Below the pieces are notes generated by a model. That model worked only from the letters and a program-made list of their open reading frames with translations, was not told where the DNA came from and did no database searches. Below, one piece after another: positions 28,969-37,686 of a stretch of DNA of 64,000 nt (its first letter is position 1; each line of letters starts with the position of its first letter). Made by a program: the position numbers and the translations under genes. Source of the DNA: Acidobacteriota bacterium (lineage in GTDB: Bacteria > Acidobacteriota > Terriglobia > Acidiferrales > UBA7541); contig PMTV01000025.1 in NCBI GenBank assembly GCA_003167215.1, forward strand, positions 2,609 to 66,608, written 5' to 3'.

Positions 28969-29253
28969 GATATTTTCGCCTCTTGAGACGCTTTCTATAC
29001 TTTGATGTCGAATTTGCACGTCTGCATTCCTGCCACATTTCCGCGGCACCCTCCCAGGCAAGGAGGTAATAGTTATTGTCCGCGACCGATTGGTTGGGTT
29101 ATGCTCCCTCGGCTGTTCCCCGGATTACACCGGGGCTTGGATCCAGCCCGTCTGACAAAATCAACCCCAACAAGAACGTCCGAACTCTCTCGGATGGCGT
29201 AGTAACAATTAGAAGCGGTTGCAGTCCAAACTCAATAGGAGGTAATTCGGGAA

Positions 29254-29541
29254 ATGACAAAATCGAAGAAAGCTCTAGTTGCTGGCGCCGCACTTGCAGG
29301 TCTCTTGGCTGGCACAGGCGCGACGATTCAAGCATCGAATCTTCTGTCCGGTGTGAGGCTTGCTGCTCAATCCGATCAGAAGCCCGCGGACAGCACGGCC
29401 AAGGAAAAGCATGCTTGCAAGGGTCAGAATTCTTGCAAGGGTAAGGGTGGATGTAAATCGAGCGACAACGGGTGTAAGGGCAAGAACTCTTGCAAGGGCA
29501 AGGGTGGTTGCGCAACAGACGGTTCAAAGATGCCGGACTAA
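29254..29541 (+). CDS. bufA: Bufferin-like RiPP precursor peptide
   Basis: 95 residues with a strong AGGAGGT ribosome binding site 10 bases upstream. The N-terminus (KSKKALVAGAALAGLLAGTGATIQASN) is a signal-peptide-like leader. After a short linker comes a low-complexity core with six Cys at residues 55, 61, 67, 74, 80 and 86, in two near-identical 19-residue units of type CKGxNSCKGKGGC. This composition and the directly following DUF692, DUF2063 and DoxX genes match the bufferin RiPPs, whose cysteines are oxidised by an MNIO enzyme (thiooxazole formation in Caulobacter) and which bind copper. Copper binding and the exact modification here are inferred. The leader is not clearly of the DUF2282 type. 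Confidence 0.82.
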   Translation: MTKSKKALVAGAALAGLLAGTGATIQASNLLSGVRLAAQSDQKPADSTAKEKHACKGQNSCKGKGGCKSSDNGCKGKNSCKGKGGCATDGSKMPD

Positions 29542-29557
29542 CGCTCTTCGGAGCGTT
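29540..29557 (+). other. UUCG-capped RNA hairpin between precursor and MNIO genes
   Basis: AACGCTC-TTCG-GAGCGTT: a 7-bp stem with the stable UUCG tetraloop, overlapping the bufA stop codon. No U-run follows, so it is not a simple terminator. It could protect the bufA mRNA or lower read-through so that precursor exceeds enzyme. Confidence 0.6.
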
Positions 29558-29640
29558 GGTACTAGCAAGAGTTGTCCTGCCTGGGGCCGGACTTCGTTGT
29601 ACCGGCCCTCGACACTTCTTCTGCATCTTCGGAGTCCCAA

Positions 29641-30492
29641 ATGCCGGCAAATCGGTTTAACAATTTTACTGATTATGGAATCGGGATTGGTCTGCGCGCG
29701 CCGCATTACCATCACATTCTCACGCGCAAACCGGTGGTTGACTGGTTTGAGATCATTTCCGAAAATTTCATGATCGATGGCGGGCGGCCTTTGCACATCC
29801 TCGATCAAATCCTGGAACAATACAAAGTGGTGCAGCACGGCGTTTCCATGTATTTCGGCTCGGCCGAGCGCCCGAACAAAGAACATCTTCGCCGCCTGAA
29901 GACCTTGGTGCAGCGTACCAAGACGCCCTGGCTATCGGACCATCTTTGCTGGGGAAGCGTCGATGGCCGCTACACGCACGATCTTCTGCCCATGCCCTAC
30001 ACTTTTGAAGCTGCGCGAATCACCGCGCAAAAAGTTCGCGAGGTCCGCGATTTTGTGGAAGTGCCCGTGGTGGTGGAGAACGTGAGCAGCTACGCGGAAT
30101 TTCACGTTTCCGAAATGACGGAGTGGGAATTCCTGAACGAAGTGGTCGAGCGAGCCGACTGCGGAATTCTCCTGGATGTGAACAACATTTACGTATCTTC
30201 GCGGAATCACAGCTTCGACCCGTACACCTACGTCAACAGCGTCCCGGCGGAGCGAGTCGCCCAGATCCACATCGCAGGTCATTCGAAATATAAAAAGTAC
30301 ATCCTGGATACACACGATCATCCCGTGATCGATCCCGTTTGGAAATTGTACGAGCGCGCCATCGAACGCGTCGGCCACACGGCAACTCTGCTCGAATGGG
30401 ACGACAGCATCCCTTCCTTTGACGAAGTTCACGACGAGGCTTTGAAAGCCAATCGATTCCTGGCAAGCGCATCGCTGGCGAAAGCGGTATGA
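29641..30492 (+). CDS. bufB: MNIO-family (DUF692) peptide-modifying iron oxidase
   Basis: 283 residues from the ATG at 29641, with GGAG six bases upstream. The start YGIGIGLRAPHYHHIL and the motif WFEIISENFM are typical of DUF692. Candidate metal ligands are H66 in QHGVSMYFG, D100-H101 in SDHLCWG, E146 in VVVENVSSY, D179/N181 in LLDVNNIYV, H210 and H214 in IHIAGH, and D223/H225 in DTHDHPV. This TIM-barrel family includes MbnB, TglH and bufferin-modifying enzymes, which use two or three iron ions and oxygen to change peptide cysteines. It lies between the Cys-rich precursor and a DUF2063 partner, whose start overlaps its stop (ATGA). Confidence 0.92.
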   Translation: MPANRFNNFTDYGIGIGLRAPHYHHILTRKPVVDWFEIISENFMIDGGRPLHILDQILEQYKVVQHGVSMYFGSAERPNKEHLRRLKTLVQRTKTPWLSDHLCWGSVDGRYTHDLLPMPYTFEAARITAQKVREVRDFVEVPVVVENVSSYAEFHVSEMTEWEFLNEVVERADCGILLDVNNIYVSSRNHSFDPYTYVNSVPAERVAQIHIAGHSKYKKYILDTHDHPVIDPVWKLYERAIERVGHTATLLEWDDSIPSFDEVHDEALKANRFLASASLAKAV

Positions 30493-31427
30493 AGCTGCTA
30501 AGCCTTCAACGCCGCATGGCTCGCGCGGTGATGACCCCGCTAACGCCTTCCGAACGCATGCGCCCGACCGCGCCCGATGGCCGCTCGATGCGCGCTGTAG
30601 CCTCTCAGATCATTAAGCCGAACTCTCGGCTGACGTCATTCGAACGCCTGGAAATCTATAATCGCCAGTATTGGTTCCGTGTGCTGGCAGGTCTTGCCGA
30701 GGATTTTCCTGGCTTGCGCGCCGTGCTCGGAGGAAATCGCTTCGATCGCATGGCGCAGGCCTATCTCACCGATTGCCCCTCGCAATCGTTTACTCTCCGC
30801 AACTTGGGTTCGCGCTTGGAATCCTGGCTGCGAAAAAAACCCGCCTGGACCGCCGGGCGCAGGAACCTGGCTCTCGATATGGTTCGCCTGGAATGGGCCG
30901 ATATTGAAGCCTTCGATGGCGGCGCCGAGCCCACGCTCAAACCGGAAGATCTCGCGTCAGCAAACCCCGCGAAACTGCGTTTGCGGCTGCAACCATATGT
31001 ACAGCTTCTCGACCTGCGTTATCCCGTTGACGACTTGTTGCTGGAAGTTCGCAAAGGGGACGATGACACCGAGGTCGCCAGCAATGCCTTCAGCGAGCGC
31101 CACCACCAGAAACGAGTTTCAGCCGTGGCGAAATTGAAACCCAGTCCGATCTTTTTGGTCGTGCATCGCATGGACGATTCCGTTTATTTTCGCCGGCTTC
31201 ATCGCGAGGAGTTCGCCATTCTGAGCGCTCTTCGCAGCGGCAAGCCGCTCAAGGCTGCGGTGGAAAGCGCTTTGAGAGCGAGCTCAATTCCTTCCGACGA
31301 ACGCGCAGCCAACGTGCAGCACTGGTTTCAAACCTGGGCGGTGCTCGGCTGGTTCTGCCGCTTCGACGGAAAAAAATCGAGACCGCATCGCTCGACAACA
31401 TCGCAGAAATCAAAAGCCCGAGCATGA
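30489..31427 (+). CDS. bufC: DUF2063 partner protein of the MNIO enzyme
   Basis: 312 residues. The first 110 residues carry the DUF2063 / putative DNA-binding domain features (ERLEIYNRQYWFRVLAGLAEDFPGLRAVLGGNRFDRMAQAYL). Despite that old domain name, MbnC/BufC-type proteins are the RiPP-recognition partners that present the precursor to the MNIO oxidase. The C-terminal part, with SPIFLVVHRMDDSVYFRRL, fits the longer members of the family. It overlaps bufB by four bases (ATGA) and the DoxX gene by four bases, so the three are translationally coupled. Confidence 0.87.
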   Translation: MKLLSLQRRMARAVMTPLTPSERMRPTAPDGRSMRAVASQIIKPNSRLTSFERLEIYNRQYWFRVLAGLAEDFPGLRAVLGGNRFDRMAQAYLTDCPSQSFTLRNLGSRLESWLRKKPAWTAGRRNLALDMVRLEWADIEAFDGGAEPTLKPEDLASANPAKLRLRLQPYVQLLDLRYPVDDLLLEVRKGDDDTEVASNAFSERHHQKRVSAVAKLKPSPIFLVVHRMDDSVYFRRLHREEFAILSALRSGKPLKAAVESALRASSIPSDERAANVQHWFQTWAVLGWFCRFDGKKSRPHRSTTSQKSKARA

Positions 31428-31936
31428 GAACTGAGGCGAATCCAATTCAGCGATTGTATGACGGCTTTGTAAGAGTCGTCTCCAGCCTCCAATCGCCATT
31501 TTTGCTGGCCATTCGTTTATATTGGGGATGGCAGCTCTCTCAAAATGGATGGGGTAAACTCCACAATCTGTCTCACGTCACGCAATTCTTCGTAAGCCTG
31601 GGACTGCCGGCACCGGCCTTCACCGCGACTTTTGTTTCGTCATTTGAATTTGTGGCCGGAATTCTGCTCGCCCTCGGCCTGCTGTCGCGAATCGCGGCTC
31701 TGGGCATCGTCATTGATATGTTCGTGGCGTATTGGGCGGGGGATAGGGCGTCGCTGCTTGCGTTCTTCTCGGATCCTGACAAGTTTTCCAACGCCGCCCC
31801 GTTTATCTTTCTGTTCGTGGGTCTGATCATTCTGATTTTCGGGCCGGGCAAACTATCCCTCGACACGCTCTTTGATCGGCTGATTCGGAAAAGAAAATAT
31901 TCAGAGTCCGGGGAGATCGGTTCCTCCGCTGTGTGA
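31424..31936 (+). CDS. DoxX-family membrane protein
   Basis: 170 residues, four predicted TM helices (PFLLAIRLYWGWQL, FEFVAGILLALGLLSRIAALGIVIDMFV, FIFLFVGLIILIFG and the region between). RLYWGWQLSQNGWGKL and the overall pattern match DoxX. DoxX genes are standard companions of bufferin operons (bufD). The redox or export role there is not established. Confidence 0.87.
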   Translation: MRTEANPIQRLYDGFVRVVSSLQSPFLLAIRLYWGWQLSQNGWGKLHNLSHVTQFFVSLGLPAPAFTATFVSSFEFVAGILLALGLLSRIAALGIVIDMFVAYWAGDRASLLAFFSDPDKFSNAAPFIFLFVGLIILIFGPGKLSLDTLFDRLIRKRKYSESGEIGSSAV

Positions 31937-31951
31937 CGGCCGCCGGATGAA

Positions 31952-32989
31952 ATGACGGCTGCCCGATTCATGAAACATCATGCGAACACGAATTCCAACA
32001 CGTGCCAGCGCGTAGTTCTTCTAGGCCTGTTCGTGTTCTTCTTGGTCGCCGCAGGCGCTTTTCCGGCTGACGACATGACCTCGACCATAGTTATCGGAAA
32101 TTCGCGAATAGATGTCGTCCTTGAGAAGGGCTCTCTTCAAGTCTCCAAGGAAGAACTGCTCAGGTGGGTTCAGTGGGCGGCGGAATCCGTAAGCGCCTAT
32201 TATGGCCATTTTCCAATCCCACATGTTTTGCTGCGCATTATTCCGGCTGATGGAAAAGGTGTTCGCAATGGCCGCACTTTTGGGGAAAAGGGCGGATTCA
32301 TAACCATTCACGTCGGCAGCAACACGACCTCCGAGGATCTCGGCACCGACTGGATGCTGACTCATGAAATGGTGCATCTCGCTTTTCCGTCCGTTGCCGA
32401 CAACCACCATTGGATTGAAGAGGGAATCGCAACTTATGTAGAGCCGATCGCGCGCGTAAGAGCGAAGCACATGGACGCGACGGAAATGTGGTTCGAACTG
32501 GTGAGAGACCTCCATCAGGGACTCCCCGCCGCTGGTGATAAAGGTCTCGACCACACGCATACCTGGGGACGAACGTATTGGGGCGGAGCGCTATTCTGTT
32601 TCCTCGCGGATATTGAGATCCATCAGAAAACGGCGAACCGAAAAGGTCTGGACGATGCGCTACGCGGCATTCTCGCTGCCGGCGGAGACATCCGGCAGGA
32701 CTGGCCCCTGGAAAAAGACTTGGATACTGGGGACCAAGCGACCGGCGTGCCGGTTTTGCGGCCACTTTATGAAAAGATGAAGGATCAACCCTACGACGTC
32801 GATCTCCCCGCGATATGGACGGAGTTGGGTGTCGAACGAGCCGACGGAAAAGTTCGCTTCCTGGATACTGCGCCGCTGTCGCAAACGCGTGTGGCAATCA
32901 CTTACGGCTCGGCTGGATCTGGATCGGCTGCCGCCTCGCCCATCAGCATACTTGCCGGCGACACGGCCATGAAGTTTCCGCAAAGGTAA
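31952..32989 (+). CDS. Exported gluzincin-type metallopeptidase (HExxH)
   Basis: 345 residues (339 if the second Met at 31970 is used). A signal peptide or anchor is present (VVLLGLFVFFLVAAGAFPA). The zinc site is MLTHEMVHLAF with a third ligand Glu in HHWIEEGIATYVEP, the order of M1-like gluzincins. YWGGALFCFLADIEI resembles the post-active-site helix of the same group. It begins 15 bp after the DoxX stop and so seems part of the RiPP operon. It could process the bufferin precursor or act on unrelated envelope proteins; there is no direct evidence for either. Confidence 0.75.
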   Translation: MTAARFMKHHANTNSNTCQRVVLLGLFVFFLVAAGAFPADDMTSTIVIGNSRIDVVLEKGSLQVSKEELLRWVQWAAESVSAYYGHFPIPHVLLRIIPADGKGVRNGRTFGEKGGFITIHVGSNTTSEDLGTDWMLTHEMVHLAFPSVADNHHWIEEGIATYVEPIARVRAKHMDATEMWFELVRDLHQGLPAAGDKGLDHTHTWGRTYWGGALFCFLADIEIHQKTANRKGLDDALRGILAAGGDIRQDWPLEKDLDTGDQATGVPVLRPLYEKMKDQPYDVDLPAIWTELGVERADGKVRFLDTAPLSQTRVAITYGSAGSGSAAASPISILAGDTAMKFPQR

Positions 32990-32998
32990 AGTTCAGAT

Positions 32999-35359
32999 CT
33001 ATTTCGTCTTCATCACGTACACGCCGTCCCAGCCCGCTTCCGGCGCTTCTTCCATAAATTCCACCGCGCGCTCTAGAAATGCCTGCGTGGGACCATCGTC
33101 GGGATACGTTGTCAGAACTTGCGCGAATCTGTCCGACGCTTCCTGCCAGTCTTGGTTTCGGTAAGCGGCCATGGCGTGGTCGAACTGAGTCAGCAGAGTT
33201 TCGTATTTATGCTTTTCTGCTATCACGTCCATTAGCTCGTAGATATTCACCGGCTGGTTCTTTCCCTTCACCTTTATTTTGTCGAGTTCGCGGCAGACAA
33301 ACTGCGATGCCACTTGCCTGTAAGTTGCCTCACTGATGACCAGCTTCGAATGATACAGCTTGGTGATTCCTTCCAGACGCGAAGCCAGGTTCACATTGTC
33401 ACCCATCACCGTCCAGGACAGCCGCCTCGCTGAACCCATGTTTCCGACGTTCACCGGGCCGGTATTCAGTCCGATTCCAACGGCGATCGGTGGCCGTCCT
33501 TCGCGCCGCAACTTGGCGTTCAGTTTTTCCAAGCCGCGCACCATTTGCAGCGCACAGTTGCAACTGCGGAAGGCATGATCGTGCTGCGGGTACGGCGAAC
33601 CCCAGAAGGCCATGATGGCGTCACCGATGTATTTATCCAGCGTCCCTTGATAAGAGAAAACAATCTCGGTCATGGCCCCAAAGTATTCGTTCAACAGTTG
33701 CACGAGTTCGTCCGGAGTCAGTCCCTCGGAGAGTGTCGTAAATCCGCGGATATCGCTGAACATGATGGTGAGCTCTTTCATCTCACCGCCGGGCCGGATG
33801 TATTTCTCAGGATCCTTTTCGATGAGCTCGATCACGCCAGGCGACAAATATTGCGAAAAAGTTTTGCGAATCAGCCGTTTTGCGCGCTCCTCGCGAATCA
33901 TCCGAAAACTCGTGATCACCGCGTAATTCAACGCCAGGGTGCCGGCCGGGATCACAAAACTGAGCCACCTTCCCTTATCGGCGAAGCTGAAATAAACGAA
34001 AACGGCGAACGCAGCCAGCGTTGCCAGCATTAGTATGGTGGAATACAGCGGCGTGATGCGGCTGAACAGAAAGCCAAAAAGCAGCCCGAAAATTAGGATA
34101 AAACTTATATCCACTATCTCCTCGTCAAATCCCCGCGTAAGAAATCCGCGGCCTTTCTCATCGCTATGCAGCAGGTTGTCGATAATGTTCGCGTGTACCT
34201 CGACCCCCATGTAATCCGCATCCAGCCAGGGAGTGTTGCGCACGTCCCCGATGGCCACGGCTGTAGCGCCAACCAGAACGATCTTGTCCCGAAATGCATC
34301 GGGCGGAGTAGCTCCGCTGATTACATCCGCCATCGAATAGTGTTGATAGGTGTTGTAGGGGCCGGTGTAATTGATCAGCGCGCTGCCGTTGCGCGACGGC
34401 CGCAGAAGGTGTCGCCCGAATTGGATGCGCTCCAGTCCATTTACCGAGATGTAGGCCACGATATCCTGATCTGGAATATTTTCGTATTCGCGTATGACCT
34501 GCAGCGGAAGAGAAGGGAAGAAATCCAGATCCCGGTAACGAATCACCAACGACCCGTGCCTCAGAGTCCCGTCAGCATCTGGATTAATGTTCAAGAAACC
34601 GTAAGAAGCCGCCGCTTCCGCAATTTTCGAAATATTTGCTTCCACACCTGCGGCAACTGTTCCACCGGCTTTGATCCACGCTTTACCCATGTCCACGGCT
34701 TTTCCGTCTTTGGACTTAGCCGGCACAACTTGGGGAAATGATTTGGCCCAGACGATGTTGTAATACTCTTCCGCTGACTTCGCACTAGCGGCTTTGGCCC
34801 GTTCCGGATCAAGGAATATGTGGCCCAGAATTACGTTGCCGCCGCTTTTCAGCGCCGCAGCGAAAGCCGCGTCCTGATCGCTGGCAATTTCCAGCTCTTT
34901 TACCTGCTTCAGGACATTCGGTGACAGGGAAGGACCGATGTTTTGCTGCAATTCTTTCAGCGCCTGCACCGCCGAGTTGCTTTCCGGGGTGGGGAATGTT
35001 GCGTCAAAGGCGATAACGCAAGCGCCGTCCGCATTCAACCGATTGACTAGCAGTGCGTAGTCCTTCCGTGGCAGGGGAAAAGAATTGATTTTTTGTAGCG
35101 TGTTTTCGTCAATACCTACAATCACGATGCGGCTGTCGGGCGGACGCTTGCCGCGCAACTCGAACCGCATGTCCAGCGAACTCTGCTCGATATTCTGGAG
35201 AAAAACGAAGCCGGCGCGGTTGTCCGCGCTGAGGCCCGAGAACGCGAACAGCGCGAGTCCCGCCAGCGTCACCAGCAGGGCCAGGCCCAAGTCGATTTGG
35301 CTACGCGAGAACTCTCTCAGCCACGCCGACCACCGCTGTGCCTTCAGTTTCATAAGCAT
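32999..35359 (-). CDS. CHASE2-domain adenylate/guanylate cyclase
   Basis: 786 residues. After an N-terminal TM helix (DLGLALLVTLAGLALFAF) comes an extracytoplasmic CHASE2 sensor (about residues 50-400, with IVIVGIDENTLQKI and VLVGATAVAIGD), then three further TM helices near residues 405-490. The class III cyclase domain follows: LTIMFSDIRGFTTLS and YIGDAIMAFWG give the two metal Asp, and VGIGLNTGPVNVGNMGS the conserved loop. The C-terminal 80 residues look like TPR helices. It converts ATP or GTP to a cyclic nucleotide in response to an envelope signal; which nucleotide cannot be decided by eye. It is downstream of a FecR gene on the same strand. Confidence 0.92.
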   Translation of the reverse strand: MLMKLKAQRWSAWLREFSRSQIDLGLALLVTLAGLALFAFSGLSADNRAGFVFLQNIEQSSLDMRFELRGKRPPDSRIVIVGIDENTLQKINSFPLPRKDYALLVNRLNADGACVIAFDATFPTPESNSAVQALKELQQNIGPSLSPNVLKQVKELEIASDQDAAFAAALKSGGNVILGHIFLDPERAKAASAKSAEEYYNIVWAKSFPQVVPAKSKDGKAVDMGKAWIKAGGTVAAGVEANISKIAEAAASYGFLNINPDADGTLRHGSLVIRYRDLDFFPSLPLQVIREYENIPDQDIVAYISVNGLERIQFGRHLLRPSRNGSALINYTGPYNTYQHYSMADVISGATPPDAFRDKIVLVGATAVAIGDVRNTPWLDADYMGVEVHANIIDNLLHSDEKGRGFLTRGFDEEIVDISFILIFGLLFGFLFSRITPLYSTILMLATLAAFAVFVYFSFADKGRWLSFVIPAGTLALNYAVITSFRMIREERAKRLIRKTFSQYLSPGVIELIEKDPEKYIRPGGEMKELTIMFSDIRGFTTLSEGLTPDELVQLLNEYFGAMTEIVFSYQGTLDKYIGDAIMAFWGSPYPQHDHAFRSCNCALQMVRGLEKLNAKLRREGRPPIAVGIGLNTGPVNVGNMGSARRLSWTVMGDNVNLASRLEGITKLYHSKLVISEATYRQVASQFVCRELDKIKVKGKNQPVNIYELMDVIAEKHKYETLLTQFDHAMAAYRNQDWQEASDRFAQVLTTYPDDGPTQAFLERAVEFMEEAPEAGWDGVYVMKTK

Positions 35360-35438
35360 CGCAACCGCGAAGCCGCCTTCGCGGAAGTTCTTCTTGGCCG
35401 ACTGAGGCGGTATTCCCGCGAACTACCCGCAAGACCTC

Positions 35439-36251
35439 TTATTTAACGCCGTTGGATGCGTTAGCCCTTGTTCTCGGCGGCGTAGTGTTGCCGGTGCCCA
35501 CTGCAAGACCCACGCTGAGCCCCACCGCGATGGCAGTTCCGATCAGAAGATTTCGCAGCACATGGCTATGAGCCTGATAAGTGGGAGGCGCATTCTCATT
35601 CGTATCCGTTGCCAACTGGCTGCTTTGTTTTACCGCTGGCGGCGTTGACTCGGTTTGAAAACCACCCGGAGGAATGTGTGAGACGATTTCAACCATTTGC
35701 CCCGCGCCCACGCTGATCGAATTTCCATTCGAACTTTGTCCCGAGTTATTCTGCGCTTGAGCGTTAGCCCGCGGCGTCACCAGGACCGTTCCTTCGTAAC
35801 AAATAACGGTTGTTTTGCCATGCTCGAACGCGGCGTAGAAGTGCGTGCCGATTACGCCAATGACGGCGTTGGGAGTCGTCACCTCGAATTTGCCGCCCGG
35901 CTTCGTGATCTTCACTACCTGGCTCCGCATCTTGCCAAAATTCATTTCAAGCGAAGTCTGCTGGGATGTGCCGTCGTGCTGCACGATGCGCAGCTCGGTA
36001 TCCGAACCCAGGCTCACAATCGAACCATCATCTAAACCGGCCCGGACGCGGCCGGAATGCGCAGTCTTTAGCAGGTCATTCCATTGCAGTTGGTCCTGCA
36101 CCTTGGCAGGCTGCGCGTTGCGGCTAGCTGCCGGAATAAGTGCATTGATCTGACCGGCATGCTGTCCTGCGGACTGCGGGCTGGCCTGCACCGGAAAGGA
36201 ACAGAGTAGCAAGCAAAGTGGCCCCACAAGGAGCTGTTTAAGTGAGTTCAT
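35439..36251 (-). CDS. FecR-domain periplasmic protein
   Basis: 270 residues with a signal peptide (LLVGPLCLLLCSFPVQASP). The FecR domain spans about residues 55-165, with SGRVRAGLDDGSIVSLGSDTELRI and GGKFEVTTPNAVIGVIGTHFYA. A disordered Gln/Ser/Asn-rich part follows, then a C-terminal TM helix (LLIGTAIAVGLSVGLAVGTG). In other bacteria FecR/CHASE2-cyclase pairs are frequent; FecR may feed the CHASE2 sensor. The 79-bp gap to the cyclase gene suggests one operon. Confidence 0.85.
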   Translation of the reverse strand: MNSLKQLLVGPLCLLLCSFPVQASPQSAGQHAGQINALIPAASRNAQPAKVQDQLQWNDLLKTAHSGRVRAGLDDGSIVSLGSDTELRIVQHDGTSQQTSLEMNFGKMRSQVVKITKPGGKFEVTTPNAVIGVIGTHFYAAFEHGKTTVICYEGTVLVTPRANAQAQNNSGQSSNGNSISVGAGQMVEIVSHIPPGGFQTESTPPAVKQSSQLATDTNENAPPTYQAHSHVLRNLLIGTAIAVGLSVGLAVGTGNTTPPRTRANASNGVK

Positions 36252-36433
36252 GTTATTTCCTATTTTGAAATGAGCTTCGTAACTCCAATTTTGGCAGAGG
36301 CCTTGGGGAAGTCAACGTGGGAAGAAGGGGAGTGTCGCCAAAACGCTCACATCGGATAAGAACGGTGGGTGGTCACTCTTCTTCGCGGGTGGCCAACACG
36401 CCGTCCGCGTGTTAGAGTCTCCCTCCCAACCCT

Positions 36434-36922
36434 ATGCTCGCGTATCTTTGCGGTCCCATCGAATTCGCCGAAGATGGCGGCAGACTCTGGCGTCGCAAGC
36501 TCGCGCCCTTCCTTCGGGACCAGCTCGGTCATCGCGTGTATGACCCGGCCGAAGACGAGCGAAAGAACCTTTCCGAGGAAGAAGCCGCTCACTTTCGCGA
36601 ATGGAAAACCGCTGACCTCGACCGCTTCCGCCGCGCCGTGCGCAAAATCATAGCCTTCGATCTGGATCTGATAGAGAACAAGGCGGACTACGTAATCTGC
36701 TATTGGCCGTCGGAAAATGCACACAGCGGCGGCACTTCGGCCGAGCTGACCGTGGCGCATCGTAAAGGCATTCCTGTGTATCTTGTCACGCCGATTGCAG
36801 TAGATCAGGTAAGCGGCTGGATGCTCGCATGTTCCGATCAGGTGTTCGCATCCATCGAGGGCTTGAAGGAATTTCTGGTAGCGCGATTCGCTCGCGAGAA
36901 ACAAACTCTACTCTGGAAATAG
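36434..36922 (+). CDS. Nucleoside 2-deoxyribosyltransferase-like protein
   Basis: 162 residues. The N-terminus LAYLCGPIEFAEDGGRLWRRKL is like the substrate loop of the NDT family, and SGGTSAELTVAHRKGIPVYLV is the active-site Glu helix-and-strand typical of these Rossmann-like proteins. The family exchanges bases between deoxynucleosides or hydrolyses nucleotide N-glycosidic bonds. The next genes also deal with nucleotides (house-cleaning NTPase, thymidine kinase). The substrate is unknown. Confidence 0.7.
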   Translation: MLAYLCGPIEFAEDGGRLWRRKLAPFLRDQLGHRVYDPAEDERKNLSEEEAAHFREWKTADLDRFRRAVRKIIAFDLDLIENKADYVICYWPSENAHSGGTSAELTVAHRKGIPVYLVTPIAVDQVSGWMLACSDQVFASIEGLKEFLVARFAREKQTLLWK

Positions 36923-37026
36923 CATGGCGTTCGCTCGGCCCGCTCCGAACGTCCTTCCTACCAACGAACCAGCGAGAAAGAGTACATCTCGTCAGCGGAT
37001 GCTGTCCCTGATAGAATCCGCGCCGC

Positions 37027-37629
37027 ATGGAGAAAATTATTATCGCCGTTGGCAGCACCCGCCGTCCGAAGCTGGACGCAGTCTCGGAAGCTCTCACATC
37101 GTTCGGCCTCTTTCTCAGTGAGAACGGACAATGTGAGGTTACCGGAGTCGAGGTTCCGAGTGGTGTCCGCCATACGCCGTTAACACGCGAGGACCTGATG
37201 GCTGGCGCACGTCAGCGCGCGGAAGCCCTCGAGCGCATCGCGAACCAAAAAAGCCAGCCTTGGACATACTTCGTCGGCCTGGAAGGAGGCCTTGACGTCA
37301 TTCGCGACGGCGACGCGCGTTGCGTCTTTCTCGAGAACTGGGCCTACGTAAAAGGTCGAAGCGGGAGGGGCTTTTTCGGCCTATCAGGCGGTGTGCTGCT
37401 CCCCGAGGCGCTCGCGAAGCGCGTAGTGGACGACGGCGTGGAGCTGTCCAACGCGATTGACGCTTTTGCCGGTGGCCACGGCATTCGCGACGCGCAAGGC
37501 GCTTGGGGCGTCCTTACGCGCAATATCATCACGCGTCAGGACGCCTTCCGCGTCGCCGTGATCAATGCCTTTGCGCCCTTTTTCAACCGCGCGATCTATT
37601 CGCCAAACGCGGAGCGCGAGTCGTTGTAG
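37027..37629 (+). CDS. Inosine/xanthosine triphosphatase, YjjX family
   Basis: 200 residues. KIIIAVGSTRRPKLDAVSEAL and the FVGLEGGLDV and LENWAYVKG segments match the YjjX/NTPase (DUF84) family, which hydrolyses non-canonical purine triphosphates such as ITP and XTP to keep them out of nucleic acids. GHGIRDAQGAWGVLTRNIITR is the usual C-terminal block. The length is slightly above the family's 170-180 residues. The ATG at 37027 was taken. Confidence 0.85.
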   Translation: MEKIIIAVGSTRRPKLDAVSEALTSFGLFLSENGQCEVTGVEVPSGVRHTPLTREDLMAGARQRAEALERIANQKSQPWTYFVGLEGGLDVIRDGDARCVFLENWAYVKGRSGRGFFGLSGGVLLPEALAKRVVDDGVELSNAIDAFAGGHGIRDAQGAWGVLTRNIITRQDAFRVAVINAFAPFFNRAIYSPNAERESL

Positions 37630-37686
37630 CCCCGGGGCAGTTATCCGATCTTCATATGTGCTAGCCTAATAAGACAAGGGGGAAGC

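Noticed and set aside
29540-29557. Hairpin after bufA as an intrinsic terminator
   Set aside because: No U-run follows, and the downstream genes belong to the same pathway.
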